A stretch of DNA of 64,000 nucleotides, taken from an uncultured Bacteroidales bacterium (GTDB taxonomy: Bacteria; Bacteroidota; Bacteroidia; Bacteroidales; P3). Every line of letters begins with the position of its first letter. The first letter of the stretch is position 1. A program made the position numbers and the translations under genes. The notes beneath the pieces were generated by a model. That model searched no databases. It saw only the letters and a list, made by a program, of their open reading frames with translations, and was not told where the DNA came from. Location of the stretch: contig CALGCG010000128.1 of NCBI GenBank assembly GCA_937884485.1, positions 25,222 through 89,221 of the forward strand, read 5' to 3'. This document shows, one piece after another, positions 30,352-39,332 of this stretch.

Positions 30352-31404
30352 TCATTTCTTAATGTAACTCAAGAAATCCAAATCGATGCTCAAGCTCACA
30401 AAAGGCTTGAGGAGCCATGCCTTGGCCGTCACATCGTCGATACTCAGGCTGTTGCCTATGATATCACCATTGCTGTAGCCATCCTTCAACACCTGGTATT
30501 CTGCAATATTCATACCCAGAATGAGGTAGAAGAAATCCACGAAGCGGAAACTGGCGCCGACATAGAAGTTCTTGAAGAGGTTGCTGCCGCCGAAGCCCAC
30601 ATAGACGCCGATATCATAGGCAAAATCCTGGTCGAAACGGCGTATCTGGAGACTGGTGCTGTCGGGCCCCAGGGTATGCTTCTGGTTGAAAAACTTGGTC
30701 AGGTCCCACAGCATGACGGAAGCGCCGGTGACGTAGTCGAACTCGATGTCGCCAGCATTGCGGTTGCTGACGTAACGGACGTAGGTGCCCTCCGTGGCGC
30801 CCGCCTTGAGGCGTATCTCCCAGTCGGGGGTACGATAGAAACGCATGGCCACGCCCTGTATGGGTCGAACCTTCTTCTTTCGGTTGGTGGCCTGGGCCAC
30901 ACGCTCCTCGGCGGCGCGGGCGCGCTCCTCGAGGTACTTGTTGGCCTCCTCTTTGCGCACATTCTCCAGCTCTGCGATGCGCACTATGGCGCGCAGGGAG
31001 TCCACCAGGCGGATATAATAGTTGCGCTCGGCCTCAAGTTTCTCCTTGTCCACGCCGTTGGCCGAAAGGATTTCGCGATAGAAGACCTCCTTCTCCTGCA
31101 GGGCCTTGAGGGCGGCGGTGTCGGCCACACGGCGAACGACGGTGTCGGTGTGGTAGACGTGCAGCGTGTCGGTACGATAGAGGCGCAGGGTGTCGGTGCG
31201 GAGGACGAAAACGGTGTCAGGTACAGGCGCCGCGAGCGGCGTCACACGGGACAACGGCGCGACTGCCGCGGGGACCGCATTATCCCACTCCCCCACTCCG
31301 GCATCGACAACGCTGTCGGCCACCGGCGCCACGCGCAGGGTGTCCTGCGCCCGCAACGGCAGGCACAGCAACAGGGGCAACGCTATGAGCAGCAGGCGCT
31401 TCAT
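30352..31404 (-). CDS. exported coiled-coil/beta-barrel protein
   Basis: 350 aa with a signal peptide (LLLIALPLLLCLPLRA, cleaved before QDTLR). Short repeats with alternating RTDTL/YHTDTV (about residues 65-90) are followed by a charged coiled coil (about 95-170, with KEEANKYLEERARAAEERVA) and a C-terminal half with beta-barrel-like strands (YVGFGGSNLFKNFYVGASFR). Probably an outer-membrane or periplasm-spanning protein. I do not recognise a named family. Its ATG overlaps the hisS stop (ATGA), so it is translationally coupled to hisS. Confidence 0.7.
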   Translation of the reverse strand: MKRLLLIALPLLLCLPLRAQDTLRVAPVADSVVDAGVGEWDNAVPAAVAPLSRVTPLAAPVPDTVFVLRTDTLRLYRTDTLHVYHTDTVVRRVADTAALKALQEKEVFYREILSANGVDKEKLEAERNYYIRLVDSLRAIVRIAELENVRKEEANKYLEERARAAEERVAQATNRKKKVRPIQGVAMRFYRTPDWEIRLKAGATEGTYVRYVSNRNAGDIEFDYVTGASVMLWDLTKFFNQKHTLGPDSTSLQIRRFDQDFAYDIGVYVGFGGSNLFKNFYVGASFRFVDFFYLILGMNIAEYQVLKDGYSNGDIIGNSLSIDDVTAKAWLLKPFVSLSIDLDFLSYIKK

Positions 31405-32753
31405 TTCAGTTTCTCTATAAGACTGTCCACAGTCATGGTCTCCTGGGAACCGTCCTGCATGTTCTTCAGGGTGACGGTGCCGTCCTTCATCTCGCTCTCA
31501 CCGACGAAGGCCACATAGGGGATGCCTTTGCGGTTGGCAAACTCCATCTGCTTCTTCATCTTGGCGGCGTCGGGATAGATGAGGGTGCCGATGCCGCTGG
31601 CGCGAAGGCGGGCGGCGATAGCCACGCAGGCGGCCTGCTCGGCGGCACCGAAATTGATAAACATCACGCGGGCAGCCTGTTCCAACCCCTCGGGGAAGGC
31701 GTTGAGCTCGGTGAGCACATCGTAGATACGGTCGGCGCCGAACGAGATGCCCACACCGCTGACATCGGGCATGCCGAAGATGCCGGTGAGGTTGTCGTAG
31801 CGGCCGCCGCCGCAGATGCTGCCTATCTGCACATCCTTGGCCTTCACCTCGAAGATGGCGCCGGTGTAGTAGTTCAGTCCGCGGGCCAGGGTGAGGTCCA
31901 GCTCCACGTCGCACTTCAGCGCGGCGGCCTCGATGTAGCCGAAGAGGGTCTTCAGTTCCTCCACACCTTTCCGTCCCACCTCCACATTTTCGAACATCTT
32001 GTCAAGCGTGCCGAGTTTCAGCCCTGCATCGCCCTCGAGGGCGAAGACCGGGTCGAGAGCCGCAATTTGCTTCTCGTCCAAGCCACGCTCGCGCAGCTCG
32101 GCGCGCACATTGTCCAGTCCTATCTTGTCAAGCTTGTCGATGGCCACGGTGATGTCCACCAGGCGCTCCGGCGCACCGATCATCTCGGCGATACCCGCCA
32201 ACACCTTGCGGTTGTTGATTTTGACACATACGTTGATGCCCAGCCGGCCGAACACCATGTCGATCATCTGCACCAGCTCCAGCTCGTTGAGCAGCGAGGT
32301 GGAGCCAATCATGTCGGCGTCGCACTGGTAGAACTCGCGGTAGCGTCCCTTCTGCGGGCGGTCGGCACGCCAGACGGGCTGCAGCTGGTAGCGGCGGAAG
32401 GGGAACACCACCTGGTCGCGATGCTGCACCACGAAGCGGGCGAAGGGCACCGTGAGGTCGTAGCGCAGGCCGCGCTCGCAAATCTGCGGCGCCACCTTGT
32501 GGTAGTCCTGCGTGAAGTCCACACCATCCATGAAGTCACCACTATTCAGCACCTTGAAGAGCAGCTTGTCGCCCTCCTCGCCGTACTTGCCCATCAGGGT
32601 CGACAGGTTCTCCAGCGACGGCGTCTCGATGGGCTCAAAGGCAAAAGTCTTGAAAACAGAGCGGATTGTATCGAAAATATAGTTGCGGCGCGCCATCTCG
32701 ACGGGCAGGAAGTCGCGCGTTCCCTTAGGTATAGAGCATTTAACAGTAGCCAT
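31401..32753 (-). CDS. hisS: histidyl-tRNA synthetase
   Basis: 450 aa class II synthetase: KGTRDFLP near the N-terminus, RYDLTVPFARFVVQH, QPVWRADRPQKGRYREF (motif 2), GGGRYDNLTGIFG (histidine A-type motif) and GISFGADRIYD (motif 3), plus the C-terminal anticodon-binding domain. It charges tRNA-His. The start MATVKCS at 32753 follows a good promoter (32773-32782); the 17 codons upstream are open but include the promoter. Confidence 0.97.
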   Translation of the reverse strand: MATVKCSIPKGTRDFLPVEMARRNYIFDTIRSVFKTFAFEPIETPSLENLSTLMGKYGEEGDKLLFKVLNSGDFMDGVDFTQDYHKVAPQICERGLRYDLTVPFARFVVQHRDQVVFPFRRYQLQPVWRADRPQKGRYREFYQCDADMIGSTSLLNELELVQMIDMVFGRLGINVCVKINNRKVLAGIAEMIGAPERLVDITVAIDKLDKIGLDNVRAELRERGLDEKQIAALDPVFALEGDAGLKLGTLDKMFENVEVGRKGVEELKTLFGYIEAAALKCDVELDLTLARGLNYYTGAIFEVKAKDVQIGSICGGGRYDNLTGIFGMPDVSGVGISFGADRIYDVLTELNAFPEGLEQAARVMFINFGAAEQAACVAIAARLRASGIGTLIYPDAAKMKKQMEFANRKGIPYVAFVGESEMKDGTVTLKNMQDGSQETMTVDSLIEKLK

Positions 32754-32772
32754 AAATTCACTTTTTTGAAAC

Positions 32773-32782
32773 TGCAAAGATA
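32773..32782 (-). promoter_or_regulatory. hisS promoter -7 box
   Basis: TATCTTTGCA on the minus strand, 19 nt before the hisS ATG. Confidence 0.6.
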
Positions 32783-32886
32783 CGAAGAAACGCCGATATG
32801 GCAAAATTTAATTTTCCACCCCCCGCAAAACCGCTCCAAAAACGCCTTCCGAAAGACTGGTTTTAACTAAATTTAACAGTTCTTGC

Positions 32887-32973
32887 AACTACCTATAAAC
32901 CAGCTATCAAGTCCCACCGAGGTGGGAGTTGGTAGGGAGTTGGTAGGGGCATGGTAGGGACATGGTTGGGAGG
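32887..32973. repeat. intergenic inverted array of 11-nt units
   Basis: Left units AACTACCTATA, AACCAGCTATC, AAGTCCCACCG; right units AGGTGGGAGTT, GGTAGGGAGTT, GGTAGGGGCAT, GGTAGGGACAT, GGTTGGGAGGT. The arms are partly complementary. It lies between divergent hisS and the C25 protease gene. The sequence differs from the AT-rich array at 10059, but the 11-nt period and inverted layout are the same. Confidence 0.6.
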
Positions 32974-33013
32974 TCACTTTATAGAAGTCCTTTTCCATGT
33001 CGTGTTTTTTTTG

Positions 33014-33023
33014 TAATTTTGCA
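33014..33023 (+). promoter_or_regulatory. promoter -7 box of the C25 protease gene
   Basis: TAATTTTGCA, 20 nt before the ATG at 33044. Confidence 0.6.
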
Positions 33024-33043
33024 GCGGAAAGAATGCTGTTGAA

Positions 33044-36000
33044 ATGAATATCTTTCGATATATCCTATTGATATTATGCATCTTGCCCGGCATAGCGGGT
33101 TTCGCGCAGGAAGGCGCGACGCCCCCGTTGCGCATACATGACGCCGGCAACGGCGAAATGAAGGTGCATTTCCACTTTGCCGGAGTGAAGCTGAAGCACG
33201 CGGGGGGGGACTTCATGGTGCCCTACAGCGACTGCCTGACGCTTGGCAACGGACGCGCCGGCAGCCCCGACCTGCCGACCCTCAGCACCCTCATCCGCCT
33301 GCCGCAAGGCAGCACGCTGGAGCTGGTCGACATCGACGCCACGGAGCGCACCCTCACAGGTGTCCTCGCCGCCGAGGGCAACCTGCGCCTGGCCCCGGTC
33401 ACAGAAGGATGGTTCAAGGACCGCGACCGGCCCGGATACCACCCCGACTACAAAATCTACAACACCGACGCCTGGTATCGGGGAGGCGACCTGATGGAGG
33501 TGGAGCACCTGGGCCGCCTGGGGAAAGAGGAGATCTACCGCCTGACGCTGAGGCCCGTAGCCTATAGCCCCGTGAAGGGCGACCTGCGGGAGTGCACCGC
33601 CGTCGACGCCACCCTGAAGGTGGGCAAGGCCGCTGCACCGCCAAGGGGCGGCGACAGGGTGCTGCTCATCGTGTCGCGGCCCGAATTCCGCACCGGCCTG
33701 CAGCCCTTCGTGCGCTGGAAGCGCCAGGAGGGCTACACCGTCCGCGAGCTGTATGTGGCGACCCACCAGCGCGACAGCGTCAAAGCCGCCATGCGCCCCT
33801 GGTTCGACAACGCCTCGCCCGTGACCCCCGCCCCGGAATACATTCTGCTGGTGGGCGATGCGGCACAGCTGCAATCGTTTATCGGCAGCACCGGCCTCAA
33901 CGGCGAGAGCCACACCACCGACCTGCCCTATGCCGACTTCACCAACGACTACCTGCCCGACGCCATGCTGGGCCGGTGGCCTGTCAACGACACCGCGGAG
34001 CTGCGCATTGTGGTGGAGAAAACCCTCCGCTACGAGCAGTTCGACCATATCGACACCGCCCAGCTGGAGCGCATGCTGCTCGTGGCCGGCGAGGAGGATG
34101 CCGGACAGGCCCTGCTGACCACCAACAGCCAGGTCAGCTACGTGAGCCGCGAAGTCAAGCTGGCCCATCCGGAGATGGACACCATCACCTACCACAACCC
34201 CGAGTCGGGCACCCTGCTGGACAGCATCAAAGCCGACATCGGCCGCGGCGCCTCCCTGCTCAACTACACAGCCCACTGCACCGTGGGCGGCTGGACCATG
34301 CCGTCGCTCAGCATCGGCCAGGTGGAGGAAACGGCTGGCAACCAGCCCATGGTGTACGTCAACAACTGCTGCAAGAGCAACACCTTCAGCGGCACCGGCT
34401 TTGGCGAGCAGCTGCTGCGGCTGCCCGTGGGAGGTGCCGTGGGAGTGATTGGCGCCACCAACTCCACGCTATGGCTCGAAGACTATTTCTGGGCCGCAGG
34501 GCCCAAATGGCCCATAAGCCCCGACAACAGCTACGACAGCCTCACACGCGGGGCTTTCGACGCACTGGCGGGCCGACGGCCGACGGCGACGACGCTGGGC
34601 GAGCTGCTGACGGCAGGCAACCTGGCCGTCACGGCCTACGGCTCCAGCTACACCCGCTTCTACTGGGAAATCTACTGCCTCCTCGGCGACCCCACGCTGC
34701 GCCCCTACATCGGCACGCCGCAGCGCACAGAGCTGAGGCTCACCGATACGGCCCACAACGGGCAGAACGTCCTCCACGTGGGCGGCACCCCCGGAGCCAC
34801 CGTCACCGCCATGCAAGGCGACACGCTGCTGGGTGTATGCACCCTGGACAGTGCCGGTGTGGCCACCATGCAGCTCCGCCACACCCTGGACACCCTGCCC
34901 CTCGTCCTCACGGCCACGGGTGCCGGTCTGCGGCCTGCGACAGACACCGCTGCGGTGGAGCGCACCATAGGCTACGGCGCCACCCTGCGGAGCATCACCG
35001 TCGGCGACACCTCCGTGACACTCTTTATTGAAAACACCGGGGAGCACCCATTCGACAGCGTGCACATCTTGTTGCACCAGTGCGCCGGGGACTCGCTCAA
35101 CGGCGCATGGATTGCCCCCTTCTCCGATACGGTGTACAACCTTCAACCTGCCGAACGGCGTCATATCTCACTGCCTGTCAGCATTGTGTCTACCGGCAGC
35201 CAGCCCCTGTGGCAGGGACGGCTGACGCTGACCAGCGCCGGACACGGCATGCTGTGCGAAATGGGCGTGAGCGGCAACCTGGCCGTCACCTACCCCACCC
35301 TCACCCTGCGCCTGCTGGACGCCAACGGCAACGAAGCCCGACGGCTTAACGCCGGCGGCACGTACCGCGTCGTGGCCTCAACCAGCGGCCCCCATGACGC
35401 CTTCAGCCTCAGCGCAGAATCATTCCCCAACGGCGAACGCTTCACCACCACCGACAGCACGTTGGACTTCACGCTGGGCGACAGCCTATGCGCCATACAC
35501 ATCGACGCCGCCACACCGCTTGGCCACTGGGACGGCCACCACGATGTATGGCTGGAACCTGGCGCGCGCACCGAAGGCTTCGAGCAGGGGCTGGAGAGCC
35601 ACCCGTGGCAGAACACCAGCCTTGTGCCCTGGACGCTGGACAGCGCGGAGAGCCATTCCGGCAACTACAGCCTCCGTTCCGGGGCTATCGACCACGGACA
35701 GACGTCACGCATCTGCCTTGAAGTAGACATGCTTCACAGCGACACTATCGCCTACTGGGTCAAGACCTCCTGCGAGTCGGAGAACGACAGGCTCATCTTC
35801 TCGGTCGACGGCCGCGACTTCATCCCCGAAGCCTGGGGCATAGGCAACTGGCGCCAACGGGCTCACCTGCTCGAACCGGGCCACCACACCCTCTGCTGGC
35901 GCTACATCAAGGACGCCACGCGCTCGCAAGGAGAGGACTGTGTTTGGATAGACGACATACAGGTGCCCCTGGCGGCATGGAGCAGCGCCATGGCATGGCA

Positions 36001-36280
36001 ATGCCAGCAAAAGGTCGTGGACATCGAGCAGCCCCAAAGCGACGAGCCCTTCACATTCGCTCCCAATCCCGCCACAGGCCATGTAACCCTCCGCGGCGAA
36101 CCCGGGACCACCATACAGATAACCGATGTCCTGGGTCGGCCGATGACCCGACTGACCCTCGACGGAATGCCGCATCAGGTGTCCCTCGACGGATGGCCGG
36201 CAGGCATCTATTTTGCCACTGCCGCACGCAACGGCGGAGCTGTGGCGACCCATAAACTAATCGTAATCAAACAACAATAG
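33044..36280 (+). CDS. gingipain-type C25 cysteine protease with T9SS sorting domain
   Basis: 1078 aa: signal peptide (cleaved near GIAGFA/QEGA), a propeptide region, then a C25 peptidase domain (about 200-540). EYILLVGDAAQ, YADFTNDYLPDAMLGRWPV, the catalytic His in LLNYTAHC (His411) and the NNCCK segment (Cys442/443) match gingipain active-site blocks. Ig-like and jelly-roll segments follow, and the final 75 residues are a type A T9SS domain (FAPNPATGHVTL ... GWPAGIYFATA ... KLIVIKQQ). It should be exported through the T9SS and anchored at or released from the cell surface. Confidence 0.9.
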   Translation: MNIFRYILLILCILPGIAGFAQEGATPPLRIHDAGNGEMKVHFHFAGVKLKHAGGDFMVPYSDCLTLGNGRAGSPDLPTLSTLIRLPQGSTLELVDIDATERTLTGVLAAEGNLRLAPVTEGWFKDRDRPGYHPDYKIYNTDAWYRGGDLMEVEHLGRLGKEEIYRLTLRPVAYSPVKGDLRECTAVDATLKVGKAAAPPRGGDRVLLIVSRPEFRTGLQPFVRWKRQEGYTVRELYVATHQRDSVKAAMRPWFDNASPVTPAPEYILLVGDAAQLQSFIGSTGLNGESHTTDLPYADFTNDYLPDAMLGRWPVNDTAELRIVVEKTLRYEQFDHIDTAQLERMLLVAGEEDAGQALLTTNSQVSYVSREVKLAHPEMDTITYHNPESGTLLDSIKADIGRGASLLNYTAHCTVGGWTMPSLSIGQVEETAGNQPMVYVNNCCKSNTFSGTGFGEQLLRLPVGGAVGVIGATNSTLWLEDYFWAAGPKWPISPDNSYDSLTRGAFDALAGRRPTATTLGELLTAGNLAVTAYGSSYTRFYWEIYCLLGDPTLRPYIGTPQRTELRLTDTAHNGQNVLHVGGTPGATVTAMQGDTLLGVCTLDSAGVATMQLRHTLDTLPLVLTATGAGLRPATDTAAVERTIGYGATLRSITVGDTSVTLFIENTGEHPFDSVHILLHQCAGDSLNGAWIAPFSDTVYNLQPAERRHISLPVSIVSTGSQPLWQGRLTLTSAGHGMLCEMGVSGNLAVTYPTLTLRLLDANGNEARRLNAGGTYRVVASTSGPHDAFSLSAESFPNGERFTTTDSTLDFTLGDSLCAIHIDAATPLGHWDGHHDVWLEPGARTEGFEQGLESHPWQNTSLVPWTLDSAESHSGNYSLRSGAIDHGQTSRICLEVDMLHSDTIAYWVKTSCESENDRLIFSVDGRDFIPEAWGIGNWRQRAHLLEPGHHTLCWRYIKDATRSQGEDCVWIDDIQVPLAAWSSAMAWQCQQKVVDIEQPQSDEPFTFAPNPATGHVTLRGEPGTTIQITDVLGRPMTRLTLDGMPHQVSLDGWPAGIYFATAARNGGAVATHKLIVIKQQ

Positions 36281-36284
36281 ACCC

Positions 36285-37121
36285 ATGCTGGAACAGAACA
36301 CAGACACAATAGACTATACCGCGATACCGTTCTGGCAGTGGGACAGCGTCCCCATTGCCGAACACACTGTGGACCTCGGGATCCCGTTTGATTCCATTCA
36401 CCGTCCCCGCGAAGTAATGGACACCGTGTTCCGCAAGTCGCTCTTCCAGCGCCACTCCCTACAGGTGCAACACACCGAGCCGGCCATACGCCCCGACAAC
36501 GCCGAGCCGGCCTGGATATTTGCAGTGCTCGTACTACTCACAGGGCTGATTTGTGTATACGGACAACTGCGTAAAATCAAATACAAGGAACTGCTGAAGT
36601 CTTTGGTCGACCGCAGGTCGATGGACCGCCTGGTGCGCGACTGCAACCTCAACCGCAGCATCATGATGCTTCCCATGGGGCTGCTGCTGGTGGCAGCGGT
36701 CTGCCTGCCGATACACCGCATGGGCATGGCACACACCGGCCTTGGCGGCTACCTGCTGCTAACCCTGGGCGTCAGCATGCTCTATATGCTGCGCAACAGC
36801 ATTATGCGCCTTCTCGGCAACACCTTCGAGAACAAAGCAGGCGTGAACCTCTACATCACCAACAACTACCTCTTCCACCTCGTTGAAGCCACTGTGACCA
36901 CCATCCTGCTATACCCCTTCTTCTATCTGCCGGGGGCGCAGGAGACCATGTTGTATTCGATTGTCGGATTTCTGGTTTTGGCATTCCTAATGCGCTATGC
37001 GCGAGGCATGAAAGTTTTTTTAACAGTTAAAAATAGCTCTAATTTCTATCTTTTTTACTATCTTTGCATCGTCGAAATAATACCAATATTAGTCATTATA
37101 AAGTGGTTTATCGAACAATAG
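36285..37121 (+). CDS. DUF4271 integral membrane protein
   Basis: 278 aa with a hydrophilic N-terminus (about 75 residues) and six to seven hydrophobic segments (AWIFAVLVLLTGLICVYG; SIMMLPMGLLLVAAVCLPI; GYLLLTLGVSMLYML; further ones to the C-terminus), typical of DUF4271. Homologues commonly precede hemD in Bacteroidetes, as here. Function unknown. It begins 4 nt after the protease stop, so read-through is likely. The promoter of the next gene lies inside its 3' end (37059-37068). Confidence 0.83.
   Translation: MLEQNTDTIDYTAIPFWQWDSVPIAEHTVDLGIPFDSIHRPREVMDTVFRKSLFQRHSLQVQHTEPAIRPDNAEPAWIFAVLVLLTGLICVYGQLRKIKYKELLKSLVDRRSMDRLVRDCNLNRSIMMLPMGLLLVAAVCLPIHRMGMAHTGLGGYLLLTLGVSMLYMLRNSIMRLLGNTFENKAGVNLYITNNYLFHLVEATVTTILLYPFFYLPGAQETMLYSIVGFLVLAFLMRYARGMKVFLTVKNSSNFYLFYYLCIVEIIPILVIIKWFIEQ
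37059..37068 (+). promoter_or_regulatory. internal promoter -7 box for hemD
   Basis: TATCTTTGCA inside the last 60 nt of the DUF4271 gene; the surrounding bases are unusually AT-rich for that gene. Confidence 0.5.
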
Positions 37122-37154
37122 AACAATAAGTTGAGACATTAGAACGACCAAGGT

Positions 37155-38306
37155 ATGAAACTGAAAAAAATCCTAATTTCGCAACCTGCGCCCGCCGATT
37201 TGGAGAAATCGCCCTACAGAAACCTGATCAACAAATACAATGTTGACATCACATTTTTCAAATTTTTTGAAGTAGTAGGGATTCCCGTCTCAGAGTTTCG
37301 CAAAACCCGCATCCATATCAGCGAATACACCGCCATCATCTTCAACAGCAAGAACTCGATAGACCATTTCTTCCGCATGCTCAAGGAGCTGCGCGAGACC
37401 GTGAGCGAGGACATGAAATACTTCTGCTCCACGGAGGCCATCGCCCTTTACCTGCAGAACTACATCCAGTACCGCAAGCGCAAGGTCTTCTTCGGGAACC
37501 AGTATTTCTCCGACCTTCTGGAAGTCATGGGCAAGCACCGCGACGAGAAATTCCTCTTCCCCTGCAGCGACGAGAAACAGACCGAATACACCAAGGCCCT
37601 CGACAAGGCGAAATTCAAATACACCAAGGCCCCGATGTACACCTCCGCGCCCAAGGACCTCACCAAATTCAACCTTGACAACTTCGACTGCATCGCCCTC
37701 TTCTCCCCTATCGGGGTACGCAGTCTGGTGAAAAGTTTCCCCGACATCAAGGACCGCCACATCACCATCGCCGCCTTCGGCACCTCCACGCATGCCGCCC
37801 TCAAGGAGCAGGGCATCAAGCTCACCATTGCCGCCCCCACCCAGTCGGCACCCTCAATGGCCATGGCTATTGAGAACTACATCTTGGGCAAAGAACAGGA
37901 TGCCGTTATTGCATCCAAGGGAGACAACAGCAAACACAGCACCAAGAGTTCCGCCTCGGCTTCGCCCAAGAAGGTAAAGCCTGTCATCGCCAACAAGGAG
38001 ATCTACAAGCAGCGCATGGAAGAGAAGAAAGCCCAGGCCGCCGCACGCCGCGCAGCTCGCGCAGAAGCTCGCGCCAAGATGGAGAAAGAAGAGAAGAACG
38101 AGAAAACCATCAAAACCGCAGAGAAAGTCGTAAAGACAGAGAAAACCGCAAAAACGGAAAAGACGCCCAAGGTAGAGAAGGCACCCAAAGCGGAGAAAAC
38201 CGCCAAGAAGGCGACGACGGCAAAAGCCGCCAAGGCGACAACGACCAAAACAGCCAAAACCAAGGGTGCGACCGCTAAAAGCGAGAAGGGGGAGTCGAAG
38301 AAATAG
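37155..38306 (+). CDS. hemD: uroporphyrinogen-III synthase with a long basic tail
   Basis: 383 aa. Residues 1-250 match the Bacteroidetes-type uroporphyrinogen-III synthase (ILISQPAPADLEKSPYRNL; IIFNSKNSIDHFFRML; ALFSPIGVRSL; AAFGTSTHAALKEQG), which cyclises hydroxymethylbilane in haem and corrin synthesis. Residues about 260-383 are a low-complexity Lys/Ala/Thr/Glu tail (repeated EKTAK, KVEKAPK, KAAKATTT) like the C-terminus of histone H1-like proteins. A tail of this length is not needed for catalysis; nucleic-acid or membrane-surface binding is a guess. rnpA follows 5 nt downstream. Confidence 0.85.
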   Translation: MKLKKILISQPAPADLEKSPYRNLINKYNVDITFFKFFEVVGIPVSEFRKTRIHISEYTAIIFNSKNSIDHFFRMLKELRETVSEDMKYFCSTEAIALYLQNYIQYRKRKVFFGNQYFSDLLEVMGKHRDEKFLFPCSDEKQTEYTKALDKAKFKYTKAPMYTSAPKDLTKFNLDNFDCIALFSPIGVRSLVKSFPDIKDRHITIAAFGTSTHAALKEQGIKLTIAAPTQSAPSMAMAIENYILGKEQDAVIASKGDNSKHSTKSSASASPKKVKPVIANKEIYKQRMEEKKAQAAARRAARAEARAKMEKEEKNEKTIKTAEKVVKTEKTAKTEKTPKVEKAPKAEKTAKKATTAKAAKATTTKTAKTKGATAKSEKGESKK

Positions 38307-38311
38307 CATTC

Positions 38312-38707
38312 ATGGGGTTCACCTTCAAGAAAGAAGAACACTTGTGCAGCCGTCAGCTGATTGACCGCCTCTATGCCGAGGGGCATCGCTTGATGGCTTT
38401 CCCCTACAGTGTGCAGTGGTTGGCGGTGGAAAACGAGACGCCCTGCCAAGTGATGATTGTGGCCCCCAAACGCAAATTCCACCACGCCGTGGACCGCAAC
38501 CGCGTGCGCCGTCTGACACGCGAATGCTACCGCCTTCGCAAACACGCCCTCTACGACTTCCTGCAGCAAAACGGACTCGCGCTCGTTTTCTCCATGGTCT
38601 ACATCCACAACGAAATCATGACCTTCGACCAGCTGGGCCACAAGATGGACAAGCTCCTTGCGGCGCTGCAGAAGGACATCCTCGCCCACCAACAGCCCAC
38701 GCCATGA
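38312..38707 (+). CDS. rnpA: ribonuclease P protein component
   Basis: 131 aa with FTFKKEEHLCSRQLIDRLY at the N-terminus and the RNR-type motif KFHHAVDRNRVRRLTRECYR that contacts the catalytic RNA. RNase P removes 5' leaders of tRNA precursors. It overlaps yidD by 4 nt (ATGA), the conserved rnpA-yidD order. Confidence 0.95.
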   Translation: MGFTFKKEEHLCSRQLIDRLYAEGHRLMAFPYSVQWLAVENETPCQVMIVAPKRKFHHAVDRNRVRRLTRECYRLRKHALYDFLQQNGLALVFSMVYIHNEIMTFDQLGHKMDKLLAALQKDILAHQQPTP

Positions 38708-38964
38708 CCCTGCGCCAGCTCATCGCCCTCCCCTACCGCGCCCTGCGCTGGCTGCTGAGCACCCTCATGCTGGCCCTCATAGCCTTCTACCGCACCTGCA
38801 TATCCCCACTGACGCCCCCGGCCTGCCGCTTTACGCCCACCTGCTCGCAGTATGCCCAGGAGGCCATACGCAAATACGGCCCCTTCAAAGGCGGGTGGCT
38901 GGCCTTCAGGCGCATCCTGCGCTGCAATCCCTGGGGCGGCTCCGGCTACGACCCCGTCCCCTGA
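38704..38964 (+). CDS. yidD: membrane protein insertion efficiency factor YidD
   Basis: 86 aa. FYRTCISPLTPPACRFTPTC, SQYAQEAIRKYG and GGWLAFRRILRCNPWGGSGYDPVP are the YidD signature; three conserved Cys are present and an N-terminal hydrophobic helix can associate with the membrane. It assists YidC/Sec membrane protein insertion. The ATG overlaps the rnpA stop. Confidence 0.95.
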   Translation: MTLRQLIALPYRALRWLLSTLMLALIAFYRTCISPLTPPACRFTPTCSQYAQEAIRKYGPFKGGWLAFRRILRCNPWGGSGYDPVP

Positions 38965-39030
38965 CACCCCCCGAAACAAACACGCTGCGTCTCTCCATTC
39001 ACAACTCATAACTCTTAACTCCCCCAACGA

Positions 39031-39100
39031 GGGGTCAAATTCGGCCCTTCTCATATAGTTCCTATATAAGAAATGCCGAATTATGTACCTCTTCGACCCC
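39031..39100. repeat. short relative of the 11-nt inverted array
   Basis: GGGGTC ... GACCCC and AATTCGGC ... GCCGAATT are nested inverted pairs enclosing TTCTCATATAG and TTCCTATATAAG. The block ATTCGGCCCTTCT plus ATATAG is shared with the large array at 10059-10222. It lies in the 368-nt gap between yidD and the cupin gene; the rest of the gap holds the palindrome and promoter listed below and no visible gene. Confidence 0.6.
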
Positions 39101-39226
39101 TATGAGACACCTCCGATTTTGGAGCAAGGAAGGTTCCGGTTGGGCCTTTTTGCGCCCTGCGGGGCGGGAGTGATGTGTTAAAAATTCTTAAATCCGCAGA
39201 TGCTGTATGTCCGTTTTTGCGCAAAG

Positions 39227-39297
39227 GTTACCTTGCGGTAACTGACTTCCGTCGGGGTGCCTTCTTGCCGGAACGGAGAAATGGTTGTACTTTTGCA
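39227..39297 (+). promoter_or_regulatory. cupin promoter with a GTTACC/GGTAAC palindrome
   Basis: TACTTTTGCA at 39288-39297. Upstream, GTTACC-TTGC-GGTAAC (39227-39242) is a perfect inverted repeat, a plausible operator for the HxlR regulator encoded behind the cupin gene. Its distance from the -7 box (45 nt) would suit activation or an upstream promoter. Confidence 0.45.
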
Positions 39298-39332
39298 GCC
39301 GAAAAACAAACAACAATTAATACCATACAACA

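Noticed and set aside
29812..31518. A 568-codon plus-strand frame over lpxK, the coiled-coil protein and hisS
   Set aside because: It runs through three real genes and a repeat; no domain; composition of a shadow frame.
32887..32973. CRISPR or iteron-type origin
   Set aside because: Units are contiguous, inverted in the first half and not next to replication genes.
38965..39332. RNA gene or small ORF between yidD and the cupin gene
   Set aside because: The gap contains the short 11-nt array, a palindrome and a promoter; no tRNA cloverleaf or convincing frame was found.
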